DNA of 64,000 nucleotides from Acanthaster planci (lineage: Eukaryota; Echinodermata; Asteroidea; Valvatida; Acanthasteridae): positions 1,460,392-1,524,391 of the forward strand of contig NW_019091409.1 of NCBI RefSeq assembly GCF_001949145.1, given 5' to 3'. Below the pieces are notes generated by a model, which ran no database searches, was not told the DNA's origin, and saw only the letters and a list, made by a program, of their open reading frames with translations. This document shows positions 50,693 through 62,930 of the stretch, piece after piece. The translations under genes and the position numbers were made by a program. The number at the start of each line of letters is the position of its first letter. The first letter of the stretch is position 1.

Positions 50693-53600
50693 CACTTATA
50701 CACAATGGTAGGCCCAACCAGTTAACCGCATAATCCAACCATTGTCAAGTGCACGCTTCTTGTCACGTCTTCTTTATACCCACGTGGTTTCAAATCCACT
50801 GAACTGGAACCAATCCCATTATAACGCTAGGTCAACAGCACTTCCAAAGTTGTTTGGAGCTAAGGTGAAATTTTTTTTAAGTTGATGTTTTGATCCGACG
50901 ATGTTCCGGATTCAGAACTGGGTAAAAATTACAAATTTTTATTTGAAGAAGTCTTAGGTCTGCCGATTTAGCGATATGAATGTAAAAAAACAAAAAAAAT
51001 TTTTTTTGTTCCACTGTCGGACTGAAGGAAAAGTTCTCGATTTCAATTTTTTCAGCTTTGCTACTCAGCAGCTAGTGCTAGGGGTAAGGAATACCTCTTT
51101 TTTCCTTTCTTTTTTTGGGGGGGGGAATTTTTTTATTCTTCTTTCCGACTTGAACACCCTTATTTGCTTTTCTTGAGACCATAGAAAATACATTTTTTGG
51201 GTATTTTTGCATCCTCCTCTAAAATTTGTCTTAAATAAATTCAGCACCAACAAAACAATGCTTGCCAATGAAGGTACACTTTATAAACCTACTTGACAAG
51301 AGTGAACTCTGCTTACACCTGTTCCACACTTTTCTGATTTTACAATATTGCCAGCCTTGGCCAAGGCATTTGACAACAGTGTACAATGATTGAATGGCCA
51401 GTGGTCGCCCATCGAACATCATTAACTGCTGTTGCACAACTTGAACAAGGCTAGTGCACCAGTGAAATCGGGATGGTGTGCTTTCAGGCTTTACCTAAAA
51501 ACAGTGCCTACTTGTCTTCCATTGATTTCCAACTGAAGCTCTTATCATTGTAATCAGGCATACACATTAAGGTATTACCTTGCTAACTTGCTAAGCAAGT
51601 ACCTGTACTACATGTATATGTAGTACCACTAGTACCCTTTGCTGAACAGACTCTCTCTTGGAACCATCTAACAGGGCGGTCCAAAAGTGGTCCAACCAGG
51701 GCTTCATTTCGCAAAGCTGCCAAGCATGACAATGTGTGTGAAAAAAAATGAAGAACCAGAACTTTGGCTGGTAACCTGTTTTCGCTATTAGCAAATTTCT
51801 TCTGTGTTTGGCTAATTCTGGGCTCAGCAGATCTATGAAAATTAGACCCTGGGGGTTGGCAAATTTATTGGCTAAGCCCAAATCAGAGAGCCGATCAGTA
51901 GGAATGCAACATCTTGGCTGGTAAGCCAGCTGGTAAGCCGGTCTGTTGAAATACTCGACTTGTCTCTAGCAGCTCTGTGTGCTCAGCTGCTGACTGTCCT
52001 GCCTGTCATGTATCGGCGATGACGCGCAAACCACAAACGAAGACATGATGAAGATGAGGTTGGAATGAGAATGACGTGTCAACCCAGGCATCAAGAGATT
52101 GGACCCAACTTCACACCATGCTCCTACAATTTCTTTTTTTAATTTCCCCTGGCCCAGCATGCAGCAGCCACGACCCACCTCTGTTTATTATTAAATGTAC
52201 TCAAACGGGTCAGACTAGATGGATGGATCATGGATACCTTTTCAGCATTCAGTCACCATCTGCACGGTTTTTCCCTAACACTTGTGTGCGAAGTCTCACC
52301 CACAAGGCAGACCAACACCCACAAGACTGATTTGATGCAAAATCATTAATAATCTCCAAGTTTAAACGACATGGCATTTCAAGGCCAATTACGCTGTTCA
52401 AGAGCTACAACCTGTGTAGACCATATGGGCAGGCAAGCTGGTCATGAAATCTTTTATTACATGTAATTGGCTTGTTCATGTGAGAGTTATTCATACACAG
52501 TGTCTATATACATGCATGACGGTTTGTGCTGAGAGAAATATGAACCCTACAGTAACACTTTGGATTAGCAACTGCACATGCACACACGCAACATCAAAAT
52601 TAGATCACGTTCACCTATCCCATCATGCTCAATGTGCATGCACATGTAGCTTAGAAGCAATATATTTTCCTGTTAGTGTCTTTCAAGTTATTTCATGAAT
52701 GTATGTATACACAATTTCAGGTTTTGTGGCCATCAATAAATTTTCCCTGGACATTCCTCTTCATTTCACCTTTAAAGGATTCCTTCCCTTCCACAACAGA
52801 GGTCTGGATGCATTTGGATCTGTGTACAGTGAGTTGTGCTGCAGTTATCCAGGGCACCACGTCGATTATTTAGTGACAAGTTGCCCAATCCACTCTGGCA
52901 ATGAGGTCAGTTCCTCTGGGCCCCTGCCCCCCCCAACTTAGGAAGCACATACCGGTATGTACTGAACCTGTACACATAGACAGAAATGATCGATTGCCAA
53001 TACAGACATGTAGTAGCTTCCTGATACAAGGGAGTTCCTACTTGCAGAATGTTACAGGTGACTTGGAAATTATGCATCCAAACTCATGGTGCTGATTATG
53101 CTCTCAACGGTTTGGAAGAACTTGGGGTTTGGAACAGTTTTTGTCTGCTCCTCCTACATGTATGAGATATACGTAAATGTAGTAATGTTTTCCACATCTA
53201 ACAATATCGAGGAACATGTCACAAATCTCACCCTCACACCCTGGAAAGAAATGATAATGTGGCCCAGAGAGCACAACCGATAATTACATCACATCAAGTA
53301 CTACATCAAAGCACGTTCAATGTCGGGAAAGTCCCTTTAAAACATGTGCCTTGGAGTGTCTGTCAGGAGGTTATGTATTGAGGCAGATGTGTCACATCAT
53401 GCATTGTGGTGCCCGGCCTACAAGCCTGCACTCTCTTGTAGAGGGTTGGGGTGAATTACTTTGACAATCAAGAGAAAGTTTCCGAAGGAGGAGGGGGAGG
53501 GAAGGGGGGTGAAAGCAGACAGAGAGGAAAAGGTCTCTCAGCCCTACCAGACAGCTGCCATAGCTCCCAGCCTAAACAGGCACAGTGCAAAACACAAGCT

Positions 53601-55922
53601 TCCAGATAAATCTGCAAAAAACCAATTCCTTCTTTTTCTACTCCCCATCAGAATGTGGACTCATAACACTGACATTCCCAGATCCCTCAAATTCTACCAC
53701 ACAAGGTCTCTGGCAGGATTTTGGAAACTTAACTTTCCATGGGACTTGAGGCCTGGTGAAAGTCACGAGCACAGGGAATGCACAGGGAAGAGGTTTGGAG
53801 GATTCTCTCACATGTCCGGAGAATTTTCATGCAAACTTTCCTGACACGACAGTCCCTTCTGTTCACAGGCTTCATGTCTAGTCTTAATATTAAAATATGA
53901 ATATGCCCTTATGAAGACATGTGTACACGCACATACAAGTTCACCCCCCCCCGATCTTGATCACTGGTGGATACTAGTCTCAAAATACCCGCATGTGACT
54001 ACATGTACCTGCAAGGGCTGATTTTGTAAGCTGTAATCAACTATGAGCCAAGGTTAGAAACTGGGTCATGTGGGTGTCAACTGCCACAGAGACCACCTGA
54101 GAGACTTACAATGTAGTTTATGTTACGGGCTACAGGGAAGTAAAATGAACATCCTCCAATGAATACATGTATCTGCATCCTGATTTCAGAACCTTGGAAG
54201 AGCTTCCTACCCAAAGAGATGTTGCAAAATGTCAAGTTACATGTACGCACAGTATATAGACATACATGTACATGTACCAGTAGACACCAACTTTACTTGG
54301 ATGCAATGTGATCAAAATAATTTTCATACACTGTATCCTCAACAAAAAACACTCATTTTCAATTTACTAGACCTGATAAATGTGTCTCAAAGTTCAAACT
54401 ACCCTTACTCTCAGCCCTTCCAATATCCACTCTCCATTTCCATTCCCCATTCTGATGTCTTCATTTTTTTCTCAATTTCTGGAGTTTTCTTCTCCTGTAT
54501 TGTAGCCTGATATTTGATTTATTGTCTCCTGGAAAGAGCACTGGGGAGAGAAGCTAACCTAAGCGATATACCACAAGGGACCTCAAAGAAGTACTGTATC
54601 TTGGCACCCTTGGGGTATGACTTCCAGGGCCTGATGACATGACCTGACCTCGGTAGCTCAACTTGGTCCTAACTGTCACCCATCACCGTTTCAGGGCTGC
54701 TGGATGGAAAAGGGTAGGACGCTAGTTTGGCACTTACACACCAACTTGGGTAGCCATCAGCGGAAAGGAAAAAAAACATGGCATGCCAGTGGAACAGGTC
54801 GCAGCTTACATTACAATCATTCAAGGAACAAGAACAAACCCACAGAATGTCTACAACACATTCCTTCCCTCCTTGGTAACGTCCCACAAATTACAAACTG
54901 CACATTCAGCTCTTTTTATGACACATGCATACTGGTAGTTGGATGTACAGATGCACACAGACATGACTGACGTAGGTGGAAAACAATGAGGACTGGGATG
55001 AATTTTTGGTTACTCTTGAATTTTGAGTATTCACCCGTCAGTAAGTCAGGCAGCTTTCAAGAACAACTTCAAACCCTTTTTGCTGGGCAGGGTGATTGCG
55101 AGCAAGATTATCTGTGCCGTCAACTGGACAAACCATTAGTAAATTAAACAGTACTGGGGTAGTTTTTTTACGTTCTCACTTCCAGCATCTGAACAAAAGC
55201 CAATTTAACAGCTGCTCCACGAGGTACACATTTGTGGGATTGCACTGCATTTGTTGTGTCAAGTGGAAGTAATGAGAATATGTAACATAACAGCAAGTAG
55301 GCCTACACGTACACATACATTAATGGGATAGCATTAAAGGGAAAGGTCACTTTTGCTGAAAATGGAGTGAAGTATACAGTTATAACATGCAAATTTATGT
55401 AAGACTGGTGTAATATTCAAGTTCATATGGCACACACAAACACTGGCCAGCTGGTTTTCAGAATTAGTTTCCTTGACTGAACTTTGGAGGCGTACATGTA
55501 CTCTAAATTTTTCATCCAGGAAGAAAAAAGAGAAAATCTAATGTCCTTTCAAGTAATAAAAAAAGGACTACAGGCTTTGGAGTACAGAACATTCCCAAAC
55601 AATACAGTCAAAACCTTTCTTCTTAAGTGCTACGTCAGGCAGTCGCATCAAAGGCCCCAGTGTCTTTATATCAAAATGTATACCTTGCCTGTCTTGGGGG
55701 ACATAAATATACAAAATTTGAACCTTGTGTGACTTTCTACACACAAAAAAGTTTGACAGGCCATAACTTGCTTCAGTTTGAGGGAAGGCAATACAGAGAG
55801 GGGCACACTCAGAAATCCCTGTGTCCTCTCATGTATTCCATGAAAACAAAACAAAAAATCCCCTAAAACAACTGATATCTACACACTCTTATTCTAAGAC
55901 ACCTTCAGTCTGTATACCTTAC

Positions 55923-56069
55923 CTGGATAAAAATCGTTGTTTTTTGAAAGTTTGATGACCGTTTTTGTGTCTACCTGTAGCTTGGCTATGGTCTGTCCCC
56001 CTTTTCCAATAATGGAACCTGCCACTGTACTGGGGATGAGCATTTTTAACATGTATTTGGTGTCGTCAC
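55923..56069 (-). CDS. NOVA: Nova-family protein, exon encoding first half of KH1
   Basis: The 147-base exon reads [20 protein letters not shown], then [11 protein letters not shown], and ends SKNNDFYPG. This is the N-terminal half of the first KH domain, with the GKGG loop that contacts RNA. It starts after a pyrimidine-rich acceptor (tttttcccttcttacag). It takes one base from an unseen upstream exon to complete a codon ending GT, and ends with one base (G) of the Gly codon shared with the next exon at the donor GTAAGG. Relative to the family, everything N-terminal to KH1, including the start codon and any nuclear localisation signal, is missing from this exon. Confidence 0.95.
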
Positions 56070-57879
56070 CTGTAAGAAGGGAAAAAAAACATGATGAGAG
56101 ATACGTGTATCAGGATATCATCCAATATATCATGACACTTGACATTTTGTAAGTTTAATTCACACCACCAAAGGAAATACAAAATTTCCTCTAATCAAGG
56201 CGCCAGTAAAGTGTACACTCCTTAAATGTCAGTCACCATTTGCTTTTGCTGTAGATTGTTATGTTGCGAATTCAGGGGGATTTGTGGGTTTGTAAACACT
56301 GTCATTTATCTCGACATGTTATTGACTACCATTCCAAAGACTTGTTTCACATTTATCAGTACCAAGAGAGACAGGGCTTGTTTTCAACAGTCAAAGCACA
56401 GCTTGGTTGATTTCTCTTGGGGAAAAAAACATGGACCACAGGCTGCTCCTGAATGTGTGACCATGGTGTGAACAACACATGCACGAGGCAAATCACTGCG
56501 TAGCACCTGTTTATGGATGCAGTATATAAAAAAAGCTGTTTATCCAATAAGAAAGTGCAAAATTTCCTGTTTTCTTGAAAATAACAGTATTCCAGACGTA
56601 ACAATTTCCTCCTCAAACATTTCATAAAAACTATAACATCAAGTAAGCCATTTCCTAATTATTTACCATCACTACCGGGTAAGTTTGTTTTTAACGTGGT
56701 AGTGTATGTGATTAGCTTGAACTCTTCTATTTAAAAAAACATGTCTCCTTCAGGAAGATTGCCACACATGTAGGTGCAAAATCTTCCTGTGCCAAAATAT
56801 CCCTTTGCTACATACATGTACATCATAATATGATGATTCAAAGGCCATATTTCACCTTGGGCAGTTATTAATTTACTCAGGTTTTATGCTCTGCCGCCTT
56901 TCAACAAGCAATCTCTCCACACATTGGGAACTCATCTCATCTTAGGTCCACAGGTCTCCAGTTTCGGCGAACAGCAAAAGCCCAATCGATTCAACTCAAG
57001 AGGGAAGTCTAGATTTTGAGAAAATATCATTAACTCGTGATTTCTGGTGGAGGACCACCAGAATTCAAGGTTCGAATTCAAGGTTCCAGTTGCCAGTCTC
57101 CATTGTTGCCAAGTGCCGGGAATTTGGAAACCTGTACTATAATCCTGAGCAAATGACATGTACATGTATGTACTTGCTGCTGCAAGATATGCATGTACAT
57201 GTAGCTTAAACTCTGGCATTACATGTACCTGTATTTAAAACCAGCAAACTACTACCCTGTGAGTGATTTCCTTACCATTCAGTACATGTAAATGGGGATT
57301 AGACAGAAGTAAAAATTCACAAATTTTTTTGGGGGGGGAGGTCAGGTATCTCAGGATTTTTTTTTATTTTCAAATTGTTTTGTTGAGGTTGAGCAAACAG
57401 TAACAAAAATCACACTTTTCAAATTCTTCATCAGATTCACACAAAAACCAAGGGAACTTGAGATACAAACTGAGAAAGATCTGACACTGAACAGCTGAAG
57501 AAGAGTCAACTCCAAAACTTGTCAAATTGCTTGTAGTACAACATCCAAGAATTGCCTCCTAACAAAACCCAAAAGTGTTACACGTTTTTCTTGGCTGGGC
57601 AGCAATCGAGACAGCGAAGTCTTCTCCATCTCAATTTGTTGTTGCCCAGTCCCTCCATAATGTCCATAACACTTAAGTATTTAGTGTGCATCTGGATTGG
57701 GTATCTGGACAAGATAACGGTATTTTAGACAGCTAAACAATGAATCACTTTACCTGACATCGCGAACAGAGGGCCCATTCTAATTTATATGCAGTGGCCT
57801 GATTCACTTCATACGAGAACATGATTTCCATTTGTTTTGCAACACAAAAACCTCCTGAGGGTGTAACGGGTCTTTGTAC

Positions 57880-58130
57880 CAATGCAATTAAGCATCCCCC
57901 AGTCACTTGAGAACTGCAGTGATGAAGAGCATTGTCACCGCTAAGGGGAAAAGATGCCATGCCTCCATGGAGCAATCCGACATCGGCCGAGGCCGGCCGC
58001 TGTGGAAACCGAATCCCATTGCCCGGGCCGAGGTCCATTGTGGGACTGGCTCTAATGCAAGATTCATCGGACAACATCTAGCGCACTTCATTTACACAGG
58101 AGGGAACACTTTCCATAAATTCTGCTGAGT
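57880..58130. other. GC-richer, non-repetitive island
   Basis: This interval stands out from the AT-rich surroundings, with gccgaggccggccgctgtgg and gcccgggccgaggtccattg. It stays open on both strands for 70-110 codons, but neither product is recognisable. It could be an exon, a promoter-type island or a conserved element near the 5' part of Nova. I cannot decide from sequence alone. Confidence 0.3.
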
Positions 58131-59099
58131 GGCACCATTGCTTATCTGTCTGTTACTGCCTGGCTGTCTACGTTCTTCTTGGGGGGGGGGAAGGAGTTGG
58201 ATACATAATGCAACACTCCCTCAGCCAACCCAGCTGTGAAATCAGACATGTTCTTCACAGCAGACCTATTTATATGCATAGCCATCTCATCAGATCAGGG
58301 TAATGATGTGGCAGGATGAATAATGAATACGCATACGAGTTTCCTGATGAACGACCCGTAATTCAGGGAGAGCATTTTTGGCTTCAGCTTACAAGCTGGT
58401 GAAGGGGATAATGATTTTCGACAGGAGACAGTCAGTGTCTTTGAAGTGTGTTGCCAGTTTGTTTTTAATTTGGCTCCACAGGTCTCTGAAGAGTGCATGC
58501 ACTATACGTTCATGTCAAGCCGCACTGAACGCGTATACATGTATGCATGAAGTGCACAGATTTGTACAGCACCTGTAATTGGTAAGAGCATGTTGACCAG
58601 TCAAAGATTTAAAACTTGACTTCCCTTGCAGTCAGTTTTCCACCAGTTACTGCTAGTATGTATGTTTTTCTTATACATGGGTAAGCGCTACCTTCCACAC
58701 ACATGTACATGTACATGATGAATAAGTTCCCCTTGCTGCAAAATGAGGAAGGAAAACAATCCTGAAGATTCCTGAAACTTGCCAATCCGTTAAAAGCACA
58801 GCTTGATATTTCCACTTTAGGGTGCAAAATTACTGCTAACATGACTTGCAGTCATTAATGATTTGGTAAACTTGCAAATCATATGTGCACACAGCGTAAC
58901 AAAATGCACCTTCAATCATCAACCTTTCAATGAATGACGGGGAAAAAAATGTTGGCTTGTTTCCATGGTTGGCCTAGGTTGATACAAAGGAAGATCTATG
59001 CACATGTGTAGGCAGGCACCTCTTGCTAATCAAGTTAATTGGTTTTTGGCCATAGCGTACCGGCACGAGTACTGGTACATGTACCATGCAAGAGCCCTA

Positions 59100-59520
59100 C
59101 ATGATGGGATGTAAGCCGCCATCTAAATAGACACTATCTCTCCACATAAAATGCGACACTGCACCAGAGGCAGCTCGCACCAATTACTAACGAGACAGCA
59201 CGGCCTGTCACAGAGGCTGGATACTGGATAGTACAATTATCCTTGCCTAGATGATGCATGCGCTGGGCACGAATTACAAGCATTTTTGCCTGTGTACAGA
59301 ACGCAGGACTAATGCACATCTCTGCCTGGAGCACTGCCGTCTGGCCTGCCTACGTTTATTATGAGATGTAACCTTATTAGACTCAGTTTGGAGGTGGCAA
59401 TGTATTAGCCCCACTTTGCACCACATTAGGTAAAATCTTTAATTGTATTCCCTCCGTGCCCTTCGTAAATCAAATAAACTGACTTTAGGCAATTCAGTGC
59501 TGAAAAACGGAAAACACAAA
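59100..59520. other. Non-repetitive island with homeodomain-type sites
   Basis: ACATGT words are absent between about 59103 and 59660. Cores such as accaattactaacg, gaattacaagc and gatcatttatttatt occur, along with many balanced non-repeat words. No coding signature is visible. It is a candidate conserved non-coding element, inferred from composition. Confidence 0.25.
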
Positions 59521-60045
59521 TTATCGACACAACGTGGATCATTTATTTATTATTTTTATTGTTCCCGCCTCATGGCAAGCTGATTTGTCCGACAATACAA
59601 TTGATCAAAACCAACCAGCAATTTTCTTGACAATTTTCTCTTCTTTCCCTAATATTTCAGACATAAAATAGGTACATGTACAAGGATTTTCATATACATG
59701 TACCACTGGATCTGAGGAAACAGGGCGTTCGCCAGGGAGATTCATCTCAGGAATCATAGCACAGAATAGTTAAAAAAATAGCACCAGTACGTATGTATAC
59801 ATGGACGCCTTTAAAAAATAGATCTGCAAGTACATGTATACCGGGGGTTATGTACAAATTTGTACATGTACACATTGTGCTAGTACATGTATGTACGTGA
59901 GACTAAGACATGGCAATTTTGTTGATAAACAAAAATACATGTACACATACATTATCTAAATGTACCGGTACATATACCTTCAACTAATTTGTTTTTGGAA
60001 GGAGGAGGGCTGATTTAATTTCTGAATAAATAAATTATTTGTTAC

Positions 60046-60347
60046 AATAAGCCATTTGCTAGTTAAATTTGAATAAAATCTGGTACACTGAGTTATCTGA
60101 TTGCACATAAATATAACAATTTGAATTCCCCAGACTACAGACACTGTTGCTATACCTCGTGATTCGGGGCAAGCTTTTGCATAGCGACCCTTTTTATCCA
60201 CTGAGAACAGTGTATTGTTGCAAGGCGTCTCTTATGTAACTAAGCAAACAGTGTTTTAGTCTGGAGAATTAAAACTGTTGTGTTCATGTGATTTAACTAA
60301 CTCAGTGTACCAGATTTTATTCAAATTTAACTCGCAAAAGGCTTATT
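60046..60347. mobile_element. Foldback MITE-like element, copy B (most complete)
   Basis: The element is 302 bp, starting aataagccatttgctagtta and ending ctcgcaaaaggcttatt. The outer 8 bases aataagcc/ggcttatt are exact complements. Within the arms, aaatttgaataaaatctggt matches accagattttattcaaattt in inverted orientation. ctgattgcacataaatataac and gttgtgttcatgtgatttaac are diverged partners. The centre includes ggggcaagcttttgcat, shared with copy A. There is no coding capacity. No clear target duplication is seen. Confidence 0.85.
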
Positions 60348-61236
60348 GAATTAACATTATCAGGGCCAGCAACTGAACCATTTTGGTAAGGAAAATGTAA
60401 TCACAGTATCATTACATGTACATGTAGCTATGGTGAAGCTGACTTCTTTTCTCTACAGATGTAGGCGATATAAACTGCTCTTTGTTTTAAAAATAAGGTA
60501 TTAATTAATTAACACATATCTGTGGGAATGTTTTTGGGGGAATCAGATCCCATGTTTGACCTTGGGCAACTTATGGCAGAGAAATGGACAATACACAGAC
60601 TGTTCAATATTTTAACCCAGAATGTCATAATTTGGTTATGCAATTTACTCAGTGTGGACGGGTGCTTCCTCGTCCAGAAATAACATCAAGGAGAGTGGCT
60701 TTTGTGTGTAGCCCTGACACGCGTGTCTCCTGCAGTCAGTGTCAGCAGCAACGGATTATCAGATTTTTTTCCCCACTGAGTGCATTTTTTTTTTCCCACT
60801 GAGTGCATTTGAGAACAACCTGTACGCGGGACCATTGTGTGGTGAATCCTTAGGAGTGTGTTGTGTGGCATGGGGGTCAATGGGTCACTGTACCAAGTGG
60901 TGGCTTTTTACATGATAGTATTCGGAAATACACAGTGGAAGGTGCACAGTACGTGTGACACATCTCTGCATACATACATGTACATTGTACATGTACCGGT
61001 ACATGTATGGGTGTGAATACAGCTGGACTACATACAGAGACACAGACTAGCACATGTGTATGAACATATATGTACATATTTTTCCTGATTTATCTTTCAT
61101 TTACCATACATGTATATGTGATTCCAGATGAGTACACATTATTGACTCATGATTATAAAATTGCTGCTATATTTTGGTATTGTACTAGAAACCCACTAGA
61201 TCACAGAAAACCCCGGGAACACTGAAAAAAAAACAA

Positions 61237-61255
61237 CAAACAAACAAACAAACAA
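61237..61255. repeat. (CAAA)n microsatellite
   Basis: There are about five consecutive caaa units after an A-rich run. It is an ordinary simple repeat. Confidence 0.9.
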
Positions 61256-62739
61256 ATGTACAGGTATTGCCTGTGTGGATCTAGACATGCATACATGGTA
61301 CATGGACATAAGCTTTATTTAGAGTCAGTGTTGAGTTAATACAGTATGGTATGTGGTTCATAATGTAAGTGTAGTAAAATGTAACAAAACTATGGAGACA
61401 TTACACAGTCCACATAACCTACATGTACCACATTATGAAGGGCTTCAGCATGCAAATGATTCACTATCGACAGAATGCAGCCTCTTACTTTTTAAGACAC
61501 TGCTTAACTTCACATTTTTTTGTTTTCTAGCCAACTGCTCAGAACTATAAGTTTGTAAATATATTCCATATGGCGACTTACAGACTGGAAGCATGGACTC
61601 TGCTATGTATAATGTACACTGTACATGTACCGGTACAGTATTTTTTCAAGTTTACAACTACTGTGTATAAATACATACACGAAGAGTTCATGTTGCACAT
61701 TAATTCCTGGTAATGGTATTCCTGGTATATGATAGTTAAACTACGGCAACAGGATAAGGATTGTTGTTTACCATGCATAAATTGAAACTTGAATTTCTGT
61801 GCACAGAGGCTGATGCCTGATGCACAGCTGGATGTACCTGTACATCACAGATGTGAATGCAGACTATGCACATGTACCTTATTTCCTGCAATGTCTTCAG
61901 TCAATGTTTGTGCACATTTGATAATCAGGTGTTTTGGTCGTTGCTTTGAGGGATTTTTTTTAAGCACAAGGTTTGTTACTGGTTTTCTTGGGTCGTTTGG
62001 TTTCTTTTCTTATTAAAGTTGTACTAAGCGCATTGCATACTGTAAATTTGACAGATGTTTTGCTTTGTAGATTTGTAAGATTTGTATGAAATGTGTGCAA
62101 AACTGGAAATGGGAACTACAGAAAGCAAGGCACGATGACATGACACATTCCTTGCAAACAAATGGTGAACATTCATCGCTTGAATAGTTGGCATTAAAGA
62201 TGTTCCACAAAGGAGGATTGTGCCATATTAGACTTAGATAAATGTGTAACCCAAATGCACATGATTCTTGCAATCCAACCAAATTTAAAAATGACTTTTA
62301 GAACCTTATTTCCCAGGCTGGATTATTAAAAAAGTCTGTGGAAAATAAAATGAACTGAGCTGAACTGAACATACTGTATATATACCGTATGTACATGTAC
62401 ATACCGTATATGGGCATACTCTATAATATAAAACACAACCGAGAAAAAATGCCCTCCGTCGTTGAACTACATGTACATTTTTATGTCGAACATTTGCTTT
62501 CCAGTTGCGTTTGTCTGTACTTCCTTAACAATTGTCCAGGTTTCTCCATGTACTAATTCAGTCCGCAGTAAATAAATTTACTTCAATTCACATTATACGC
62601 TGTACTGGCCACTGATGAAAACATGGATACAATTAAGCTTCCCAAAAATGAAATTAATACAAAATCTCTATCGTTTTTGATCGCACGCTCCATGTAACAA
62701 TATCATAAAGCGTTGCACGTGTGTACAAAGCAAACACAA

Positions 62740-62930
62740 AGATTTGATGGGCTCACAATGATCACAGCTCCAGTCCCTTGCGCGAGTTATTAAATTAATG
62801 ACCAGACACTAATTACGGCATACTGACAACGCGCTGCCCACGGCAGGAGTGGATCAGACCCAGGGCTGGGCATTTGGGCAAATTTATTAGGTTGTATTGG
62901 CCTGGCAACATGCAAGCAAGACTAAAAAAC
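62740..62930. other. Non-repetitive island with homeodomain-type sites
   Basis: The stretch contains ttattaaattaatgaccag and gacactaattacggc, with no ACATGT words and no coding signature. It is a weak candidate for a conserved non-coding element upstream of the Nova KH1 exon. Confidence 0.2.

Larger units (their letters stand above)
30109..55922 (-). other. Nova intron (about 25.8 kb) splitting KH1; hosts a nested element
   Basis: The intron is bounded by the donor GTAAGG starting at 55922 and the acceptor AG at 30110-30109, phase 1. Besides ACATGT tracts, it holds a foldback MITE (40789-41130), a 34-bp tandem duplication (35398-35465), the antisense transposase-like unit at about 44.2-50.2 kb and a sequencing gap. 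Outside these I see no exon. Frames up to about 150 codons (for example 33830-34291) have no recognisable domain. Confidence 0.85.

Noticed and set aside
50239-50738. Long open frames across 50.2-50.7 kb on both strands
   Set aside because: They run through the N gap and have no real sequence support.
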